Shown: positions 12,611 through 25,113, numbered from the stretch's first letter. The stretch is 64,000 nt of DNA from Deinandra increscens subsp. villosa (GCA_039602395.1 JBCNJP010000006.1:64265775-64329774), one strand, 5' to 3'. Notes: generated by a model not told the origin, from the sequence alone. A program made the numbers and translations.

Positions 12611-13457
12611 TCAAAAGAGACACATGAAAGACGTTATGAACGTGAGAAAGTTGCGGTGGTAACACCGAACGATATGGGACTTCTCCAACTTTTTCGAGAA
12701 TTTCAAACGGACCAATAAAAGTGGACTAAGCTTTCCTTTTATTCCGAAACGACGCACACCATGACATGGTGTAGCTTTAAGAAATCCGTGATCTCCAACA
12801 TTAAGTTCCAAAACGCGACGATGCTGATCGACTTAACTCTTTTGTCTAGTCTGAGCCTCCTTCAACTTTTCTCGAGCAACGACGACTTTTTCATTGGTGA
12901 TCGTAACGAGTTCTGGACCTCCAATTATATTATCTCCAACCTCATGCCATCATAGAGGAGTTTTACACTTGCGACCATAAAGAAGTTCGAACGGAGTCAT
13001 ATCGGTACTGGCATGCCAGCTATTGTTATAAGAGAATTCGACTAGGAATAAATACTCATCCTAGTTGTCAGTCCACTCAAGTGCGCACACTATAAGCACA
13101 TCCTTTAAAGTCTGAATAGTGTGTTCAGACTGTCCGTTAGTTTGAGGATGAAAGGCCGTGCTAAACCTTATTTTCGTACCCTAAGCGTTTTGTAAACCTT
13201 TCCAGAATCGTGACGAAAAGCGAGGATCTCTGTCACCTACAATAGAAGACGGTGTGCCATGAAGCCGGAAAAATATTATTGAGATGCGATAATCTGCTAA
13301 CTGAGTAACCCTGCTGAAAATGTAAGAACCGAGCAGACCTTGTGAGTTTATCTAGTACAACCCAAATGGCGTTATTCTTCTTGAAAGTCTTCGCTAAACT
13401 TGACATGAAATCCAAGGAGATGGCATTCCATACAGGTACATCTAACGGTTGCAACAT
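12611..13457 (-). pseudogene. Gypsy integrase, broken
   Basis: Readable blocks in order on the minus strand are WNAISLDFMSSLAKTFKKNN, GDRDPRFSSRFWKGLQNA, FHPQTNGQSEHTIQTLKDVL, EFSYNNSWHASTDMTPFELL and LYGRKCKTPL, followed by the C-terminal part in frame 12811-12611. Together they form a Ty3/gypsy integrase core. In-frame stops lie after QNA, within TDN*DEY, after PL and within QKS*VDQH. The C-terminal stretch down to 12260 is too damaged to say whether a chromodomain was present. Confidence 0.88.
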
Positions 13458-14015
13458 TCCACTAGCTATCTGGTGTTCAATCTTTACTTATTGACAAGTT
13501 AAACAGTGAGCCACATATTTAGCTACATCTTCTTTCATACCGCTCCACCTGAATTTTGCTTCAAGTCTCTGTACATCTTGGTGGATCCTGGGGGATAGAA
13601 AATGGAGAACTATGTGCTTCTTCTAATAATGATTCCCAAAGAGTAAACTTGTCTAGCACACAATCTCTTTCCACGCAATATAACTCTTTGTTCGTCTAAT
13701 CAAAATTCAATCTACTTACCCACTTCTAGGTTTTTTTCAAAGCTGCTCAAAGTTCACCAGCACGTTGTTGTCCTTCCTTTATATGTCCAATTAGGTCCGG
13801 CTATGTCCTTAGTTCGGCTGTATAACCCTCAGACCCATTGGGTTGCAACCCAATTTCATTTCCGTCTAAGTGTGATATAATCTAGAGTTGAATGTTAGAG
13901 CATGCCAATCCACCTGAATTTTTCCTGCTTAGTGCATCTGCCACCACATTCGCCTTACCAGAGTGGTACTAAATGTTGACATCATAATCCTTTAGAAAAG
14001 TTTCAACCATCTTCT

Positions 14016-14990
14016 CTACATCATGTTAAGTTCCTTCTGGGCGAACATGTATTTGAGGCTCTTATGGTCGGTGAAAATATCGCACGTCTCGCCATACAGA
14101 AAATCTCTGATTGTCTTCATATCTTGAGCGCAAAAACAACAGTAGCTAGTTCCATATAGAACATGTGTCAGATAGTTTACCCCATAAGGTTTAGTTGTTG
14201 CGAAGCGTAGGTGATGACTTTTCCATGCTACATGAGGACACAAGCTAGCCCTTTCTTTGAGGCGTCACTAGAAATTTGGTATTCGCGTGAACCCGAAGGA
14301 AGGGTAAGTACAAGGGCAGACACCAATCTTCTTTTCAGCTCTTCGAAACTCTTTTCTCTTTACCCATTCCAGACAAACTTTACCCCTTTCCTCATCAACT
14401 GAGTGAGAGGTAATGCCAAGATAGAGAATCCTACAATAAAACGTCGGTAGTAACCCACGAGACCGAGAAAGCTTCTGACTTCAGTAACTATGGTCGGTCT
14501 GGGACATTTAGTGATAGCTTCCACCTTTGATGGATCCATAGGGATACCCTTAGCAGACACAATGTGGCCCAGAAATGCTACTTCCTCGAGCCAAAAGTTG
14601 CATTTTAAAAATTTCGCATATAGCTTTTTCTCACGTAAGGTCTGAAGAATGGTGCGAAGGTGGTATTCATGTTCTTTTCTGCTTTTCGAAAATACCAGTA
14701 TATCATCGATGAACACGATACGAAACGATCATATACTCGTGAAATATTTTGTTCATAAGGTCCATAAAGACAGCTGGAGCATTTGTCAAACCAAACGGCA
14801 TGACCAGGAACTCGTAGTGGCCATAACGTGTTCGGAACGTAGTCCTATAAATAACTTCATCTCTGACCCTCAACTGATGGTAGCTCCATTGAAGGCCAAC
14901 CTTTGAGAAGAACCTTGCTCTATGAAGTTGGTCGAAGAGGTCGTCTATACAGGGTAACAGACATCGGTTTCGGATGGTGATTTTGTTGAG
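14016..14990 (-). pseudogene. Gypsy reverse transcriptase and RNase H, broken by stops and frameshifts
   Basis: Frame 14716-14360 encodes MFIDDILVFSKSRKEHEYHL and a following VAFLGHIVSAKGI and RSFLGLVGYYRRF, the standard palm/connection part of gypsy RT. Just after VKFVWNG a stop interrupts the RT/RNase H link. RNase H pieces DASKKGLACVLM, YASQQLN and YGETCDIFTDHKSLKY are in different frames with internal stops. Several stops replace an expected Trp or Gln codon, which fits G-to-A or C-to-T change; others need transversions or indels. Confidence 0.9.
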
Positions 14991-15361
14991 CTCTCAACCA
15001 TTCTTCTTCTTCACGAATAATACTGGCGCTCTCCATGGTGAAACACTAGGTCGAATGAATCCGAGTTCCAATAACCCTTGCAACTGCTCCTTTATCTCTT
15101 TCAACTCCAATGGTGCCATACGGTAGGGTGCCTTAGAGATAGGTTCGGAACCAATAACCAAATCAATAATAAATCCGCTTCACGTTCGGGTGGTATTCCT
15201 GGTAGTTTTTCTGGAAAGACATCAAAACAATCTTGAACTATATGGAAGTCTTCAATGTGAGGTGTATCCATCGTTGTATCCTTAATAGATGCTAAAAACC
15301 CTTCACAACCGTGTGCTATAAGCTTTTGATCCTTGAGCGCATAAATAATCTTAATAAAATT

Positions 15362-15706
15362 TCAAGGCTCTGTCCCTAGATAGACAAACTCATGATGCAG
15401 AACATAACCGAAGATAACTCGTTTAAAGTGACGGTTAACGGTTGGCCGATGCATAGTCAACCAGTCCATACCTAGAATGACGTCGAAGTCTCCCACTTGC
15501 ATGGAAAGAAAATTCGCTTTATGAACAATATTTCCGATCACTAACGGACAATATCTATACACATGAGTAATAATAGCAGAATTTCCCATGGTTGAGGAAA
15601 TAACAATGACATGATCCAATAAAGAAGGGGGGTAATTTTGAGACATTAAAAACAAACTTGTGAGACTACAGAATGGGTTGCCCTGGTTGTAAATTAACAC
15701 ATGCAC
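15362..15706 (-). pseudogene. Gypsy protease region, degenerate
   Basis: A 114-codon open stretch contains GDFDVILGMDWL, the conserved segment downstream of the retroviral-type aspartic protease in Ty3/gypsy polyproteins, and CPLVIGNIV. The expected D-S/T-G-A active-site motif is not readable where it should be (about 15640-15690), so the protease is probably inactive. Confidence 0.85.
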
Positions 15707-17284
15707 GTCACGTACACCAAGACAAACAATACCTGAAACAGTACCTAGTCATGGATAACTAATAATATACAAAGATCATAGGTAATAGGGTAATGAACAT
15801 GCACTCATAACCAGATAGGAAGTTGTCAACAATGATGGTGAGAACACAAATGAAACCATCATTACAGGAAAAACACTAAGAACCTTGAAACACTCAGAAA
15901 ACTATACATGATAGGTTCCACTAGCACACGTATGTACCTGTAAATTGATCATTACGTTCTAGAACCGTAATCATCAATTTACCTTACAATGGTGTCCTAA
16001 TTGTACTTACATCATGTACCCTAATGGAGGCGAACATAAAACAAAATAATAAACGTGTCAGAAGTAGATGACCAAAACTTTAAAAGATGATAAAGGCTCT
16101 AACCAATACAGATACGTCACAATTACGTAGATCGATATTCTTGTGCAACACAGCACAAGTAGCAAGGTCCTCATCGAGAGTGTAGTAGCCGTGTTAACAA
16201 TGTTGTTCGACATTCGTTCTTAAAAGCTAGAGTAGCGAAAGTAATGATGGTAGCACCACATAGTTTGTTAGATTCACACTAGATCATGAACTCGAGTAAG
16301 TGAATAAGATGAAGAAGTCAATGCATCTGAGAAATAAGCCCAATGAATCACTGTACCATGAAGGTCAAATTGATGATATCCTAACATAAGAGCAGAAAGC
16401 TTTTCAAGCACTTCAAAACCTTTCTAGTTCATCAAAGCCTAATCGTTGTTGACACTATTTAAATACAGTGGGTAGTGTTCAGAATCACCACACGATCTGA
16501 TTCGGGTGTCGTCTCCCAATACATCATTAGTGTTTATATATAGGAAGTGCCGCAACGTATCCACCACACTTTTGATATATTGGAAATCGTACCATTCACC
16601 ATATCGTATGTAACCCGTCACACACAAAAAAAAAAAAAAAATTCAATGACAATCACATCACAATCTAGCTATTGACTACATCATAGACATTGCTGACATG
16701 ACTAAGGACTCGTTCCGTGAGTAGAATTAAAGTTCTTAATAGGTCAGTAACAACGTTGCAAGCTTCTCTTAGCAGGAATTTCATGAGTTGAAGTCTAATA
16801 CTTCTAATCCATACGCACTTAATGATAGTCGGTGGCATGGCACTGAGAGCCTGAGTGCGCAGTTAGGAGGTTAGGATCAAGTTCACATAACCCATTAAAA
16901 TTATTTTGACTTGATTACGTGTAGAGCGACAGGGAGGTATCTTGGAATAAAACTTATCAAAATTAATCAAAGCAAAGCGGACAAAACTTATCAGAATTAA
17001 TCAGGGCAAGCGGATCATATAAGCAAGTCATCAAATATGAAAAAGAAAACCTAACCCAACGTCTACCCAATCCTCACGTGACATTTATAGTAATCTAAGT
17101 TTTCTACAGGAAAAACTTTGTTGTAACTTTTATTGGGAGGTTCGGACCTCTTTTCCTTTCATTTCTAAAATGTATTAGTCTCATTTTTTTTTTAAAAAAA
17201 TTGGCTATTTAAAAAAAATAAAGTTTTCTACAGGAAAGAGCCGAAGCTTTAAGATTTTTTTTTTTTCAACAGGAAAGAGCCGAA
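15707..17284 (-). other. 5' internal region of the gypsy element, no readable gag
   Basis: The 1.6 kb between PBS and protease, where gag is expected, shows no frame longer than about 60 codons and no zinc-knuckle motif I could find. It may be an eroded gag or unrelated sequence. Confidence 0.6.
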
Positions 17285-17296
17285 GCTCTGATACCA
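17285..17296 (-). other. Primer-binding site, initiator-Met tRNA type
   Basis: On the minus strand TGGTATCAGAGC starts four bases after the 5' LTR. This is the usual plant iMet PBS and fixes the element's orientation. The adjacent sequence ACAGGAAAGAGCCGAAGCT is partly duplicated just upstream (about 17231-17251). Confidence 0.9.
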
Positions 17297-17300
17297 TAAT

Positions 17301-19742
17301 TGTAACACCCCAACCCGAATAGGGCTGACGTGTCACTCATACGTAAACAGAGATAGCAACAATCCAAAATACTTAATTCAAATGCCTAAAAATCCAAACA
17401 AGGTTTAAAGTCTAGTGAAAAATAGTTAAAATAAATAAGTTTTAAAATTCTTCCATGATTTCTCATTATAATCAATTTGCTCTATTTTAATCTCTTTTCC
17501 CCGATCCCCAGAAGTACCTGTCAAACAAATAAAGAAGACACAAGAAAAAGAAAACGGCTGAGCCAAAAATTGCTCAGTAACGGTAGAACAATAGCAGTAA
17601 AGTGTAACAATGACGGAAAAACAATATACGACTCAGAAGAAAATAAATGAGACGTATCAATAAAGAAATACCCATTTGAGCCAGAAACAGTAACAGTAAC
17701 AATATGTACATTGGCTGCAGCCCTAATGTACCAGTAATGTGATATGGGAGTGTGGGCACACACACCTAACCAATTCACCAATAACAGTAATTTTTCTAGG
17801 ATCGATCCATACGCCTCTAATTAACTAACTAGTGCAGCAACTTAGCACGTCATTAACTACTTTGAGACGCCGTGGCTAATCGCTCCGCCACAGATAGAGC
17901 ACGTCAAAAGGTGCCACGATTGACGCCCTATGGTCCCCATAGGTGGATGTGCTCGGGTATTGAAACCAATTAAACAGTAGCATATACAAGTCAAAATAAA
18001 AGTTTCGGTAACCTTAACATAAAGGTTCGTAGCAATATTCATGTAAAATGGGAACATGCGATAATGAGTACAAATAATATATCCTATCGCATGCATACTT
18101 TTAACAATTCAATATAGTGCAACCTAACAATAGTCAATGAAACGAATCGATGAAACGGTTCCATAAAGCAATTTCGATGAAGATACTTTGAAGCAATGAA
18201 ATACGAACTCAAACGAAAAATAATTAAGCTACGAGGGAAAGGTCGAAAAACCGCACCTTAGCTTATAAGCACAAACAAGGATAATGCTATGTCGGTGTGA
18301 AGAACCACGAGGACCTACAGATAATTTATTTGAATTATATGTTTTATTAAGACTCGATAATGTCATTTAATTTACGTTTGATTTTTCACTGAACATATTA
18401 CCCAGTTCATTCGAATGAACCATTTCAAGTTGACTACATGATTCCCGCATGTAAACCCAATGTCTGATTGTATCGCCACCTAAATATTTATCTCAACAAT
18501 CATTTATATAAGCAGAAATATACTTAGGCTCTAAACATCACAATTTTTTTAAGATACCTTGTAAAAATATATACATATATATTATGATAACACCACAAGA
18601 ACAAACATATGGTTTTTTTTTTCTTTTCTTTTTTTTTGAAGTGACGTGGGAAGACCCAATTTTTAATATAGTTTTTGTCAATACTTTTAAGAAAAACAAC
18701 AGATCCCACTCGATTTAATAACACGAATTTAGAAAACCGCCATCTTTCTATGTGCAATGATTTTTGTACGGTACAACAACTTATGCATCTTCCATTTTAA
18801 ACTAAACCCATCCGCCCTATAATTTGATAAAGTTGCAGGTTTTCCAAATATTTATAAACGAAGAGAACCGCATTCTTAATGCTGAAACACTGATTAAATG
18901 GTACCTTGATTAGAGGAATGAAATATTTGACGGACTTGGTACAGAATGACGAGAAATCTTCGGGAACTAAGGCGGTGTTTCCGTGTTGTCCCAAAACCTA
19001 ATAGCGTTGGCTTTTAGAGAAAGTGGTTAAGCCAAAGGTTCAACAACTGTGGATAAATAATGTTGTTCGTCGGATTATTAAGTTAATGAAACAAAAGAGT
19101 GGAGTTTCAAATGGAGCCGAGGGATTTCATATACCTTGTGTCAAACACGATAGTCGATCGGAGGGAAATCCGTGTGTGATTTAACGCTCTTCAAGCCCTT
19201 ACATGAAGTTGTTGTATCAGATCCGATTCACCGTTACACGGTGCACGTACTCTTCGCAATCGATGTGGATGTAAATTACCTCAAAACAAATCGGAGTTTT
19301 ATCGGTGATATATGGCGGAGTGGAGCGAAGGCTTTTGACAACGGCAGAACGTTGTCCTTGCTTCAGTGTGGTGGTAGTACGGTGGGGCTTGAACTCAGGG
19401 AGCCTTGAGGAGCTTTTAGGGAAAAGATTTAGATGAAGTTTTCTTGAAGGAAAAGATGATTTAAGTCGCTAAACGGGACAGAGAAATGCGGGATTTCACG
19501 TTAGGATTACTCGGAATTTTGGTAGGCATATCACCATTAATTTGATTTGAGATGATTATCTAGTTGATCGACTTGTTATTATATTATTTTAAAGGTTTTT
19601 AAAAGAATCACATAAATGAAAATAAAACAAATTCATAAACATTCACTTCATATTTTAACCAAACGTGTACTTTTATTTTAGTTTTTATTATTTTTTTTTT
19701 CATTATCAGTTATAGATATCATTTTTTTTTCCGGGTATTTCA
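17301..19742 (-). repeat. 5' LTR of the gypsy element
   Basis: 2442-bp long terminal repeat, starting TGAAATACCC and ending GGGGTGTTACA on the minus strand. It is nearly identical to the other LTR. Several small ORFs in it are duplicated exactly in the other LTR and are not genes. Confidence 0.95.
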
Positions 19743-19747
19743 AAGAG

Positions 19748-20924
19748 TTATGAAGGTTTAAAAAATAGAGAGAATTTGATAAAAAGTTAAAAATACCCTT
19801 CCATCTATTATTTTCTTTGGTTTTTCATTATAATTCTACACAGTAAAATTTTGGACCATAGATCTTCATTTAATTGAAGATTTAAGGGGCTATGATTCAT
19901 TCTTAACCATATTAAACTTTTCACAATAACGTCACCCTTAAAATTGAACACAATCAGTCAATTATTTTTTTTAAATTGCACGAATTGAGTTAGTTTATAT
20001 TCTTAATTTAGTTTTTGTTAGACGTTTGAAAATTTTAGTCAAAACGACATAGTTTTGAAATGTTTCACAACTAATCTTAAATGTATTACAACACCATATT
20101 CACTTCCCCCCTTATTATATATAAGATTATGAAAAATAATCAATTAATATGTATTTTGCTATATATAAAAAACAATCCAATTATAATATAAAAATTTAGT
20201 TATAAAATAATATAGAAAATAACAGTTAAATATTAAAGAGCCGAGCCAAGTCGAGCTCGAACTTGAATAATTTTTCACGAGTCAAGCTCGAGCTTTAGAA
20301 ATAAAGCTCTAAATGAGTTGAGCTCGAGCTTTATAAATAAAGCTCTAAACGAGCTGAGCTCGAATTCAAGCTCTTTTAAGTGTAAAAAAGTCGAACTCAA
20401 ACTTGATTTGTTTACACCTCTATACCCCTATTTCGAACAATTCATTTATTCATTTATAAATAGCTTCTCGATAAGATATGTATCTAGTCACGGATCAACA
20501 AATGTTGTTATTAGACAAGATGTATTGGTAAGCTTCATTTAAAACTTCCAATAAATAAATAAAGTTGATAAAAAAAAAATTAAAATTTCAAAAATAAAAA
20601 TAAACTCATCTTATATTTGTTCGGTACAAAAGATAATTTTGCTCATCAACTTTAAAAAAATAGCATAAAAAATAATTTTGTATTTCTTAAATGTATTATA
20701 GTATAGAATTGATAATGATTAGAGACAAGTTATAAAAAGTTATATCAAATTTTCATTTCAGTTCTATTGCTCTTAACTAAAAGTTATTTTGAATGAAATA
20801 ATTATAAAATCTAATTTATTTAACCAAACGAGGCCCTAACGACTATTACATGGAATAATAATTCGTTTTGCTTTGTGTAAGATAATTTACTTCTCTTTTA
20901 ATCACTCGATCATTGTCTCCGTTA
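19748..20924. other. AT-rich intergenic DNA with GAGCTCGAGC-rich patch
   Basis: No gene recognised. At 20238-20400 repeated GAGCTCGAGCTT and AAAGCTCTAAA motifs resemble the GAGCTCGAGC-rich repeat in the V-ATPase G intron (43140-43610), suggesting the same transposon family. Confidence 0.45.
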
Positions 20925-21202
20925 GGCTAAGTGTAGTGGATAAAGCCCCAAATGGGGCGTTATCCGCCATGTGGACGATGACTGGACAAAGGTCTTTATG
21001 GGGCTTTATGGTGTAGTGGATAAAGCCCCTATAACGCCCCACAATCATTACTTTTAAACCCTTCTTCGGCGTTTTATCCCTGACGCCCGGGGCGAATTTG
21101 GGCACCATAACGCCCCATAACGCCCCAGCGTAGTGGGGCGGGGCGTTATATGGGGCGTTATGGGGCGTTATGGAGCCAAAAAACGCCCCATTACGAATAG
21201 CC
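20925..21202. mobile_element. Harbinger/Tourist-type MITE, 278 bp
   Basis: TTA duplications (20922-20924 and 21203-21205) flank an element starting GGCTAAGTGTAGTGG and ending with the inverse of GGCTATTCGTAATGG. The 3-bp TTA duplication is the mark of PIF/Harbinger. The interior has repeated TAACGCCCCA and TGGGGCGTTA palindromes. Non-coding. Confidence 0.8.
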
Positions 21203-21387
21203 TTAGTGATTTAAATTTACCGTTTACTTAATCATTAAAAGATAGATTTTTTATTTTTTTTTGACTTGGTGGGTAAGTGAATGATAACATGTAATCTTTT
21301 GCTTATTTGTTATATATTTATCTTTTTTGTTATTTACGAGTAATGAAGTGAGTTTTTCTAGTTTATATTTATTATTATTATCATAAG

Positions 21388-21437
21388 AAACATATAATAA
21401 TAATAATAATAATAATAGTAATAATAATAATAATAAT

Positions 21438-21475
<38 letters not shown>
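21388..21475. repeat. (ATA)n microsatellite
   Basis: About 28 trinucleotide units with two interruptions (AGT and ATT). Likely polymorphic in length. Confidence 0.9.
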
Positions 21476-21476
<1 letters not shown>

Positions 21477-23200
21477 GGTTTTAAAATAGTTTATTTTACA
21501 ATGAAAAGGAAACTTAATTTATCCACACGGCTACAATAAAATATGTACGAAAAGAACTAAAGAAGCATAATTGTTCGGGAAACATGTACCATTGAAGTTG
21601 CTAAAAAAAGTTGGTCCCATACTACTTGTTTACATTATCAGAAATAGTAAAGTGGTATCCACCACCTTCAATCTCTATCACATATATGCCATAAGTAGGA
21701 TTTTTCTTTAAACTAAATATATAATGGGACCTGCTGTACAGACACCACTTTCTAAATTTCACATCCCAAACCGGGGCTGATTGGGCAAACAGGCCCGGTT
21801 TAAAAAAAATAAAAAAGTCATTTCACGTCAGAACCCAGAATACGAGGTTCAAACCGAGGCTTTTCGGGCAAACCGGCCCGGTTTGTTTTTCCCTTTTTTT
21901 TTTCATTTTTGAAATGGTATTTTTTTAATAGCCCTTATAAAAATAATACAAAGTTTAAATACAAAAAAGGGTCATTTTTTTTAAATATTAACATTTTTGC
22001 AACATTTATTTACTCATTTTTATAGTATAACAATTTCTTTGTCAAATAATTCTATAACTTAAACGGAACTCGGTAAAATATCAGGTTAATTAAACAACTC
22101 AACCAACCAAACCCAACATTTTTTATAAACTAATTATAATTATAATATCAACACAAAGGGTGAAAGACTGTAACTTTTTTATATTTTAACTAATATGGAT
22201 TAGGAGATTGCGATTTCTCGTCTTCCATATCACAAAAACTTTTCAAAATTAAATTTCATTTAAAATCTCAAGTCAAAAACCAAAAAAACAAAACAAGACA
22301 AAGGGTTCCATTTGAAAATGAGTAAAGGAAATGATGAACTAACAAGTCGTCATTCATATTTCATAATCGTACACACTTAATTTTAATTTCATTTTGTGAT
22401 AAATTTTTTTTTAAAAAAAAAGTTAAACCGGGGCGGTTTGATCAAACCGGGGCGGTTTGGGTTTGTCTTTATTCAAACCGGGACGGTTTGATCAAACGGG
22501 GGCGGTTTGGGGTGTAAAAATAAAATTTTAGGGTGTCTGAATAGAATCTCCGATATATAATATCCCACTGAAGTTATAAAGTTATTAAAGAAAAAAACAT
22601 TCTTTTCAATGTCGCCTTGTTAGAGCACTCGCAACAGCAAGATATAGACAATGCTTCATCTTTATAATTTAGACAAATATATAGAGAATGTTTCATGAGT
22701 CCCTCTATAATCAAGATTAATTTGAAAAATCTAAAGAAAATATGCATTATTAGAGAACCTAAAGGAAAATATATATAAATATGCATATAGATTATAGAGA
22801 TAGAGATGGAGAATGAGATAAGGAGGGTTTTTATAAGAACTTTAAATTTTACTATAAGTTTGTTTTTAGCTAAATTATAAAGATGAGGATGAAGAAGCTA
22901 ATATGAATGCTTTTATTAACTTAAAACTTTATAAGTTTTAGTTTAGAATCAATCAAGAAGGACCTACCACCAACGCAATTTTCATAGCTTCTACCAGAGA
23001 TTGGTAGATCAAAGGTGATAGAACTAGGCATATTTATCAAAGTTTTTTTTTTTCAATGTATGATCTATGAAAGAAGGCCCGCAAAAGATTGCTAAATAAA
23101 AATTTATTATTATACAATGAAATTTGGTACATTAATAGTGTATTTTTTATTTTTCTAATTTTGGCCACATCACTTTAATGTTTTGACTCTTTCTACCCTT
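21476..23200. other. Intergenic DNA with CCGGGGCGGTTTG repeats
   Basis: No gene found. Short motifs ACCGGGGCTGATTGGGC and ACCGGCCCGGTTT occur at about 21770-21890, and four AAACCGGGGCGGTTTG-like units at 22425-22515; these may be the two sides of one old non-autonomous transposon. The rest is AT-rich and featureless to my reading. Confidence 0.4.
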
Positions 23201-23875
23201 AAGCTTTTACAATTTGTTTTCTTCCTTTTTAACGAGATAGTAAACTTTTGGTTTTCATAGTTTGGCCACATATGTTTCATACTCTTACGTTTTGTACCGT
23301 TTAACTTTTAAAGTTTTTTTTTTTTAAAGTTTGTTGTCTTCTATTTTGACCACGAAACTTTTAACTTTTCTACTACTTCACTTTTAGTATATTTTTATAG
23401 TTTTATACTTTCGATACAAGAATTTTAGACTTTTACGTTTTATAACCCTTAACTTTTTTACCCTCTACTTTTAAATATATATATTTTTTTTTAAGTTTTG
23501 TTGTCTTCAACTTTGACCACGAAACTTTTAACTTTTCTACTTTCTTTTTTAGTATATTTTTATAGTTTTGTACTTTCACCACGTGACTTTTAGACCTTTA
23601 CGTTTTATACTACTTAACTTAGTATATTTTTATAGTTTTATACTTTCACCACAAGACTTTTAGATTTTTACGTTTTAGACTCCTTAATTTTTTAACCCTC
23701 TTTTAAGTTTTTTTTTGTTTTAAGTTTTTTTGTCTTCCGTTTTGGCCACGAAACTTTTAACTTTTCTACGTTCGCTTTTAGTATACTTCTATAGTTTTAT
23801 ACTTTCACCACGAGACTTTTAAACTTTTACGTTTTATACCACTTTAACTTTTTTTACTTTCGTTCAGTATACAAA
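23200..23875. repeat. Decayed tandem repeats, units about 175-220 bp
   Basis: The block TTGACCACGAAACTTTTAAC following TTGTCTTC recurs at about 23333, 23510 and 23731, each time followed by a T-rich segment with CTTTCACCACGAGACTTTTA. Spacings are 177 and 221 bases, so units have gained or lost sequence. Pyrimidine-rich and non-coding. Confidence 0.7.
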
Positions 23876-24027
23876 TTCAAATCCGCAGCAACACGCAAAA
23901 ATTATCACACTAAGGCCTTTATATAGTCAAATTTAACAAACCGTAATCAGTAAATTATTGTACAACTACTCACCTAATTTTAACATCTCTCTTCATAACA
24001 TCTTTACTTGGAAGTAGTTTCGAGCTA

Positions 24028-24301
24028 ATTTTTTTTTAACGGCAAACACCAGTTACTCGGGGGGTCTCATCATGGCAAACGATGCTACCCATAACATATT
24101 GCGACCACATGTTGTGCGAGTAACCAAGACCCTCTATGTTGCACATCCATCCAGAGGAAACCCACCGCCAAAGGCCCAATGTGGTAAATCTCTGACCCAC
24201 CTCTATAATTTTTCATTTATTTTTTGTGTCCGGTGGGATTTGAACTCTTGACCTCCATGTTAGAAGACAATGATGCATCCACTCCACCAAATAGTGAGGG
24301 A
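24028..24301 (-). mobile_element. tRNA-derived SINE with perfect 13-bp target duplication
   Basis: The flanking duplication TAGTTTCGAGCTA is at 24015-24027 and 24302-24314. On the minus strand the element begins near TGGTGGAGTGG (a full match to the Pol III A box) and has AGTTCAAATCC (B box, one mismatch) about 35 bases later, ending in an A run just before the duplication. These are the diagnostic parts of a tRNA-related SINE. Confidence 0.88.
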
Positions 24302-24646
24302 TAGTTTCGAGCTATTGTTAGGAAAGATCGGGCTCTGTAGACTGACCGAAGGTGTAACTTAAATTGAGGAAGTATTAATTTTAATGAATCAATATACAGT
24401 AGAACTTATATAATTTAATACTCGATAAATTAATAATCTCGATAAATTAATAATCTCGATAAAATTAATAATTTGTCCGGTCCCAACTTGGGACCAGTAC
24501 AAAATTGGACCCTAATCGATAAAATAATAAGATAATATTTTTTTTGAAATCCCAATGTAAATATATAGGTCCCAGCGAAACTATAAATTAATAATTACTA
24601 AAATATTCTAAAATTCTAGGGTTGTCTAGTAAAAATGAATCTATAG

Positions 24647-24862
24647 TCACTTGTTTTTTGTAAACTTCAAATCTATATTGAGTTCATCTTTAAATATCCC
24701 CATTGCACTTAAGAGTTGGGGCACTGTATTCTCGTATTGCAACAAAAAGTTGTGAAGAGTTGTTGCCGCTTGCAATACTTCTTTCCGTGTGACCAGTTCC
24801 AGATGTACTGAATCATCATCAACTTCATCATCAACCGGATTTTGAACGGTATCATTAAACAT
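24647..24862 (-). pseudogene. Remnant of pogo-like transposase C-terminus
   Basis: A 71-codon frame reads VHLELVTRKEVLQAATTLHN and FLLQYENTVPQLLSAMGIF before its stop. Composition and location just inside the element's end suit the C-terminal tail of a pogo-like transposase. No DDE catalytic part remains. Part of it is copied again in the frame 25035-24709 by the tandem duplication. Confidence 0.5.
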
Positions 24863-25113
24863 TTTATAGTGATCAATTTAGATCTATGTACATTGAACTT
24901 GACAAGTTCATTAATGTGTGAATGTACATGGGAGTTTGAAGCTTGCAATACTTCTTTCCGTGTGACCAGTTCCAGATGTACTGAATCATCATCAACTTCA
25001 TCATCAACCGGATTTTGAACGGTATCATTAAACATTTTATAGTGATCAATTTAGATCTATGTACATTGAACTTGACAAGTTCATTAATGTGTGAATGTAC
25101 ATGGGAGTTTGAA
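24768..25113. repeat. Perfect 173-bp tandem duplication
   Basis: Bases 24768-24940 and 24941-25113 read identically to me. The duplication lies inside the pogo-like element, so it arose after or within that lineage and is recent. Confidence 0.92.

Larger units (their letters stand above)
9798..19742 (-). mobile_element. Complete Ty3/gypsy LTR retrotransposon, coding region degenerate
   Basis: The element spans 9945 bp between 5-bp target duplications AAGAG (9793-9797 and 19743-19747). LTRs are 9798-12240 and 17301-19742. By my reading they differ by one substitution (about 10297 versus 17800) and one T-run length change. Read on the minus strand, the order is 5'LTR, PBS, protease, reverse transcriptase, RNase H, integrase, polypurine tract, 3'LTR, i.e. 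Ty3/gypsy order. LTR termini are TG...CA; the PBS matches initiator-Met tRNA. A chromovirus (Tekay-like) affiliation is plausible from LTR ends and PBS but not proven. No gag frame is evident between the PBS and protease. Multiple stops and frameshifts mean it cannot encode its own enzymes. Confidence 0.95.

Noticed and set aside
20925..21202. GGGGCGTTA repeats as a regulatory array
   Set aside because: They are the interior of a TTA-flanked Harbinger MITE.
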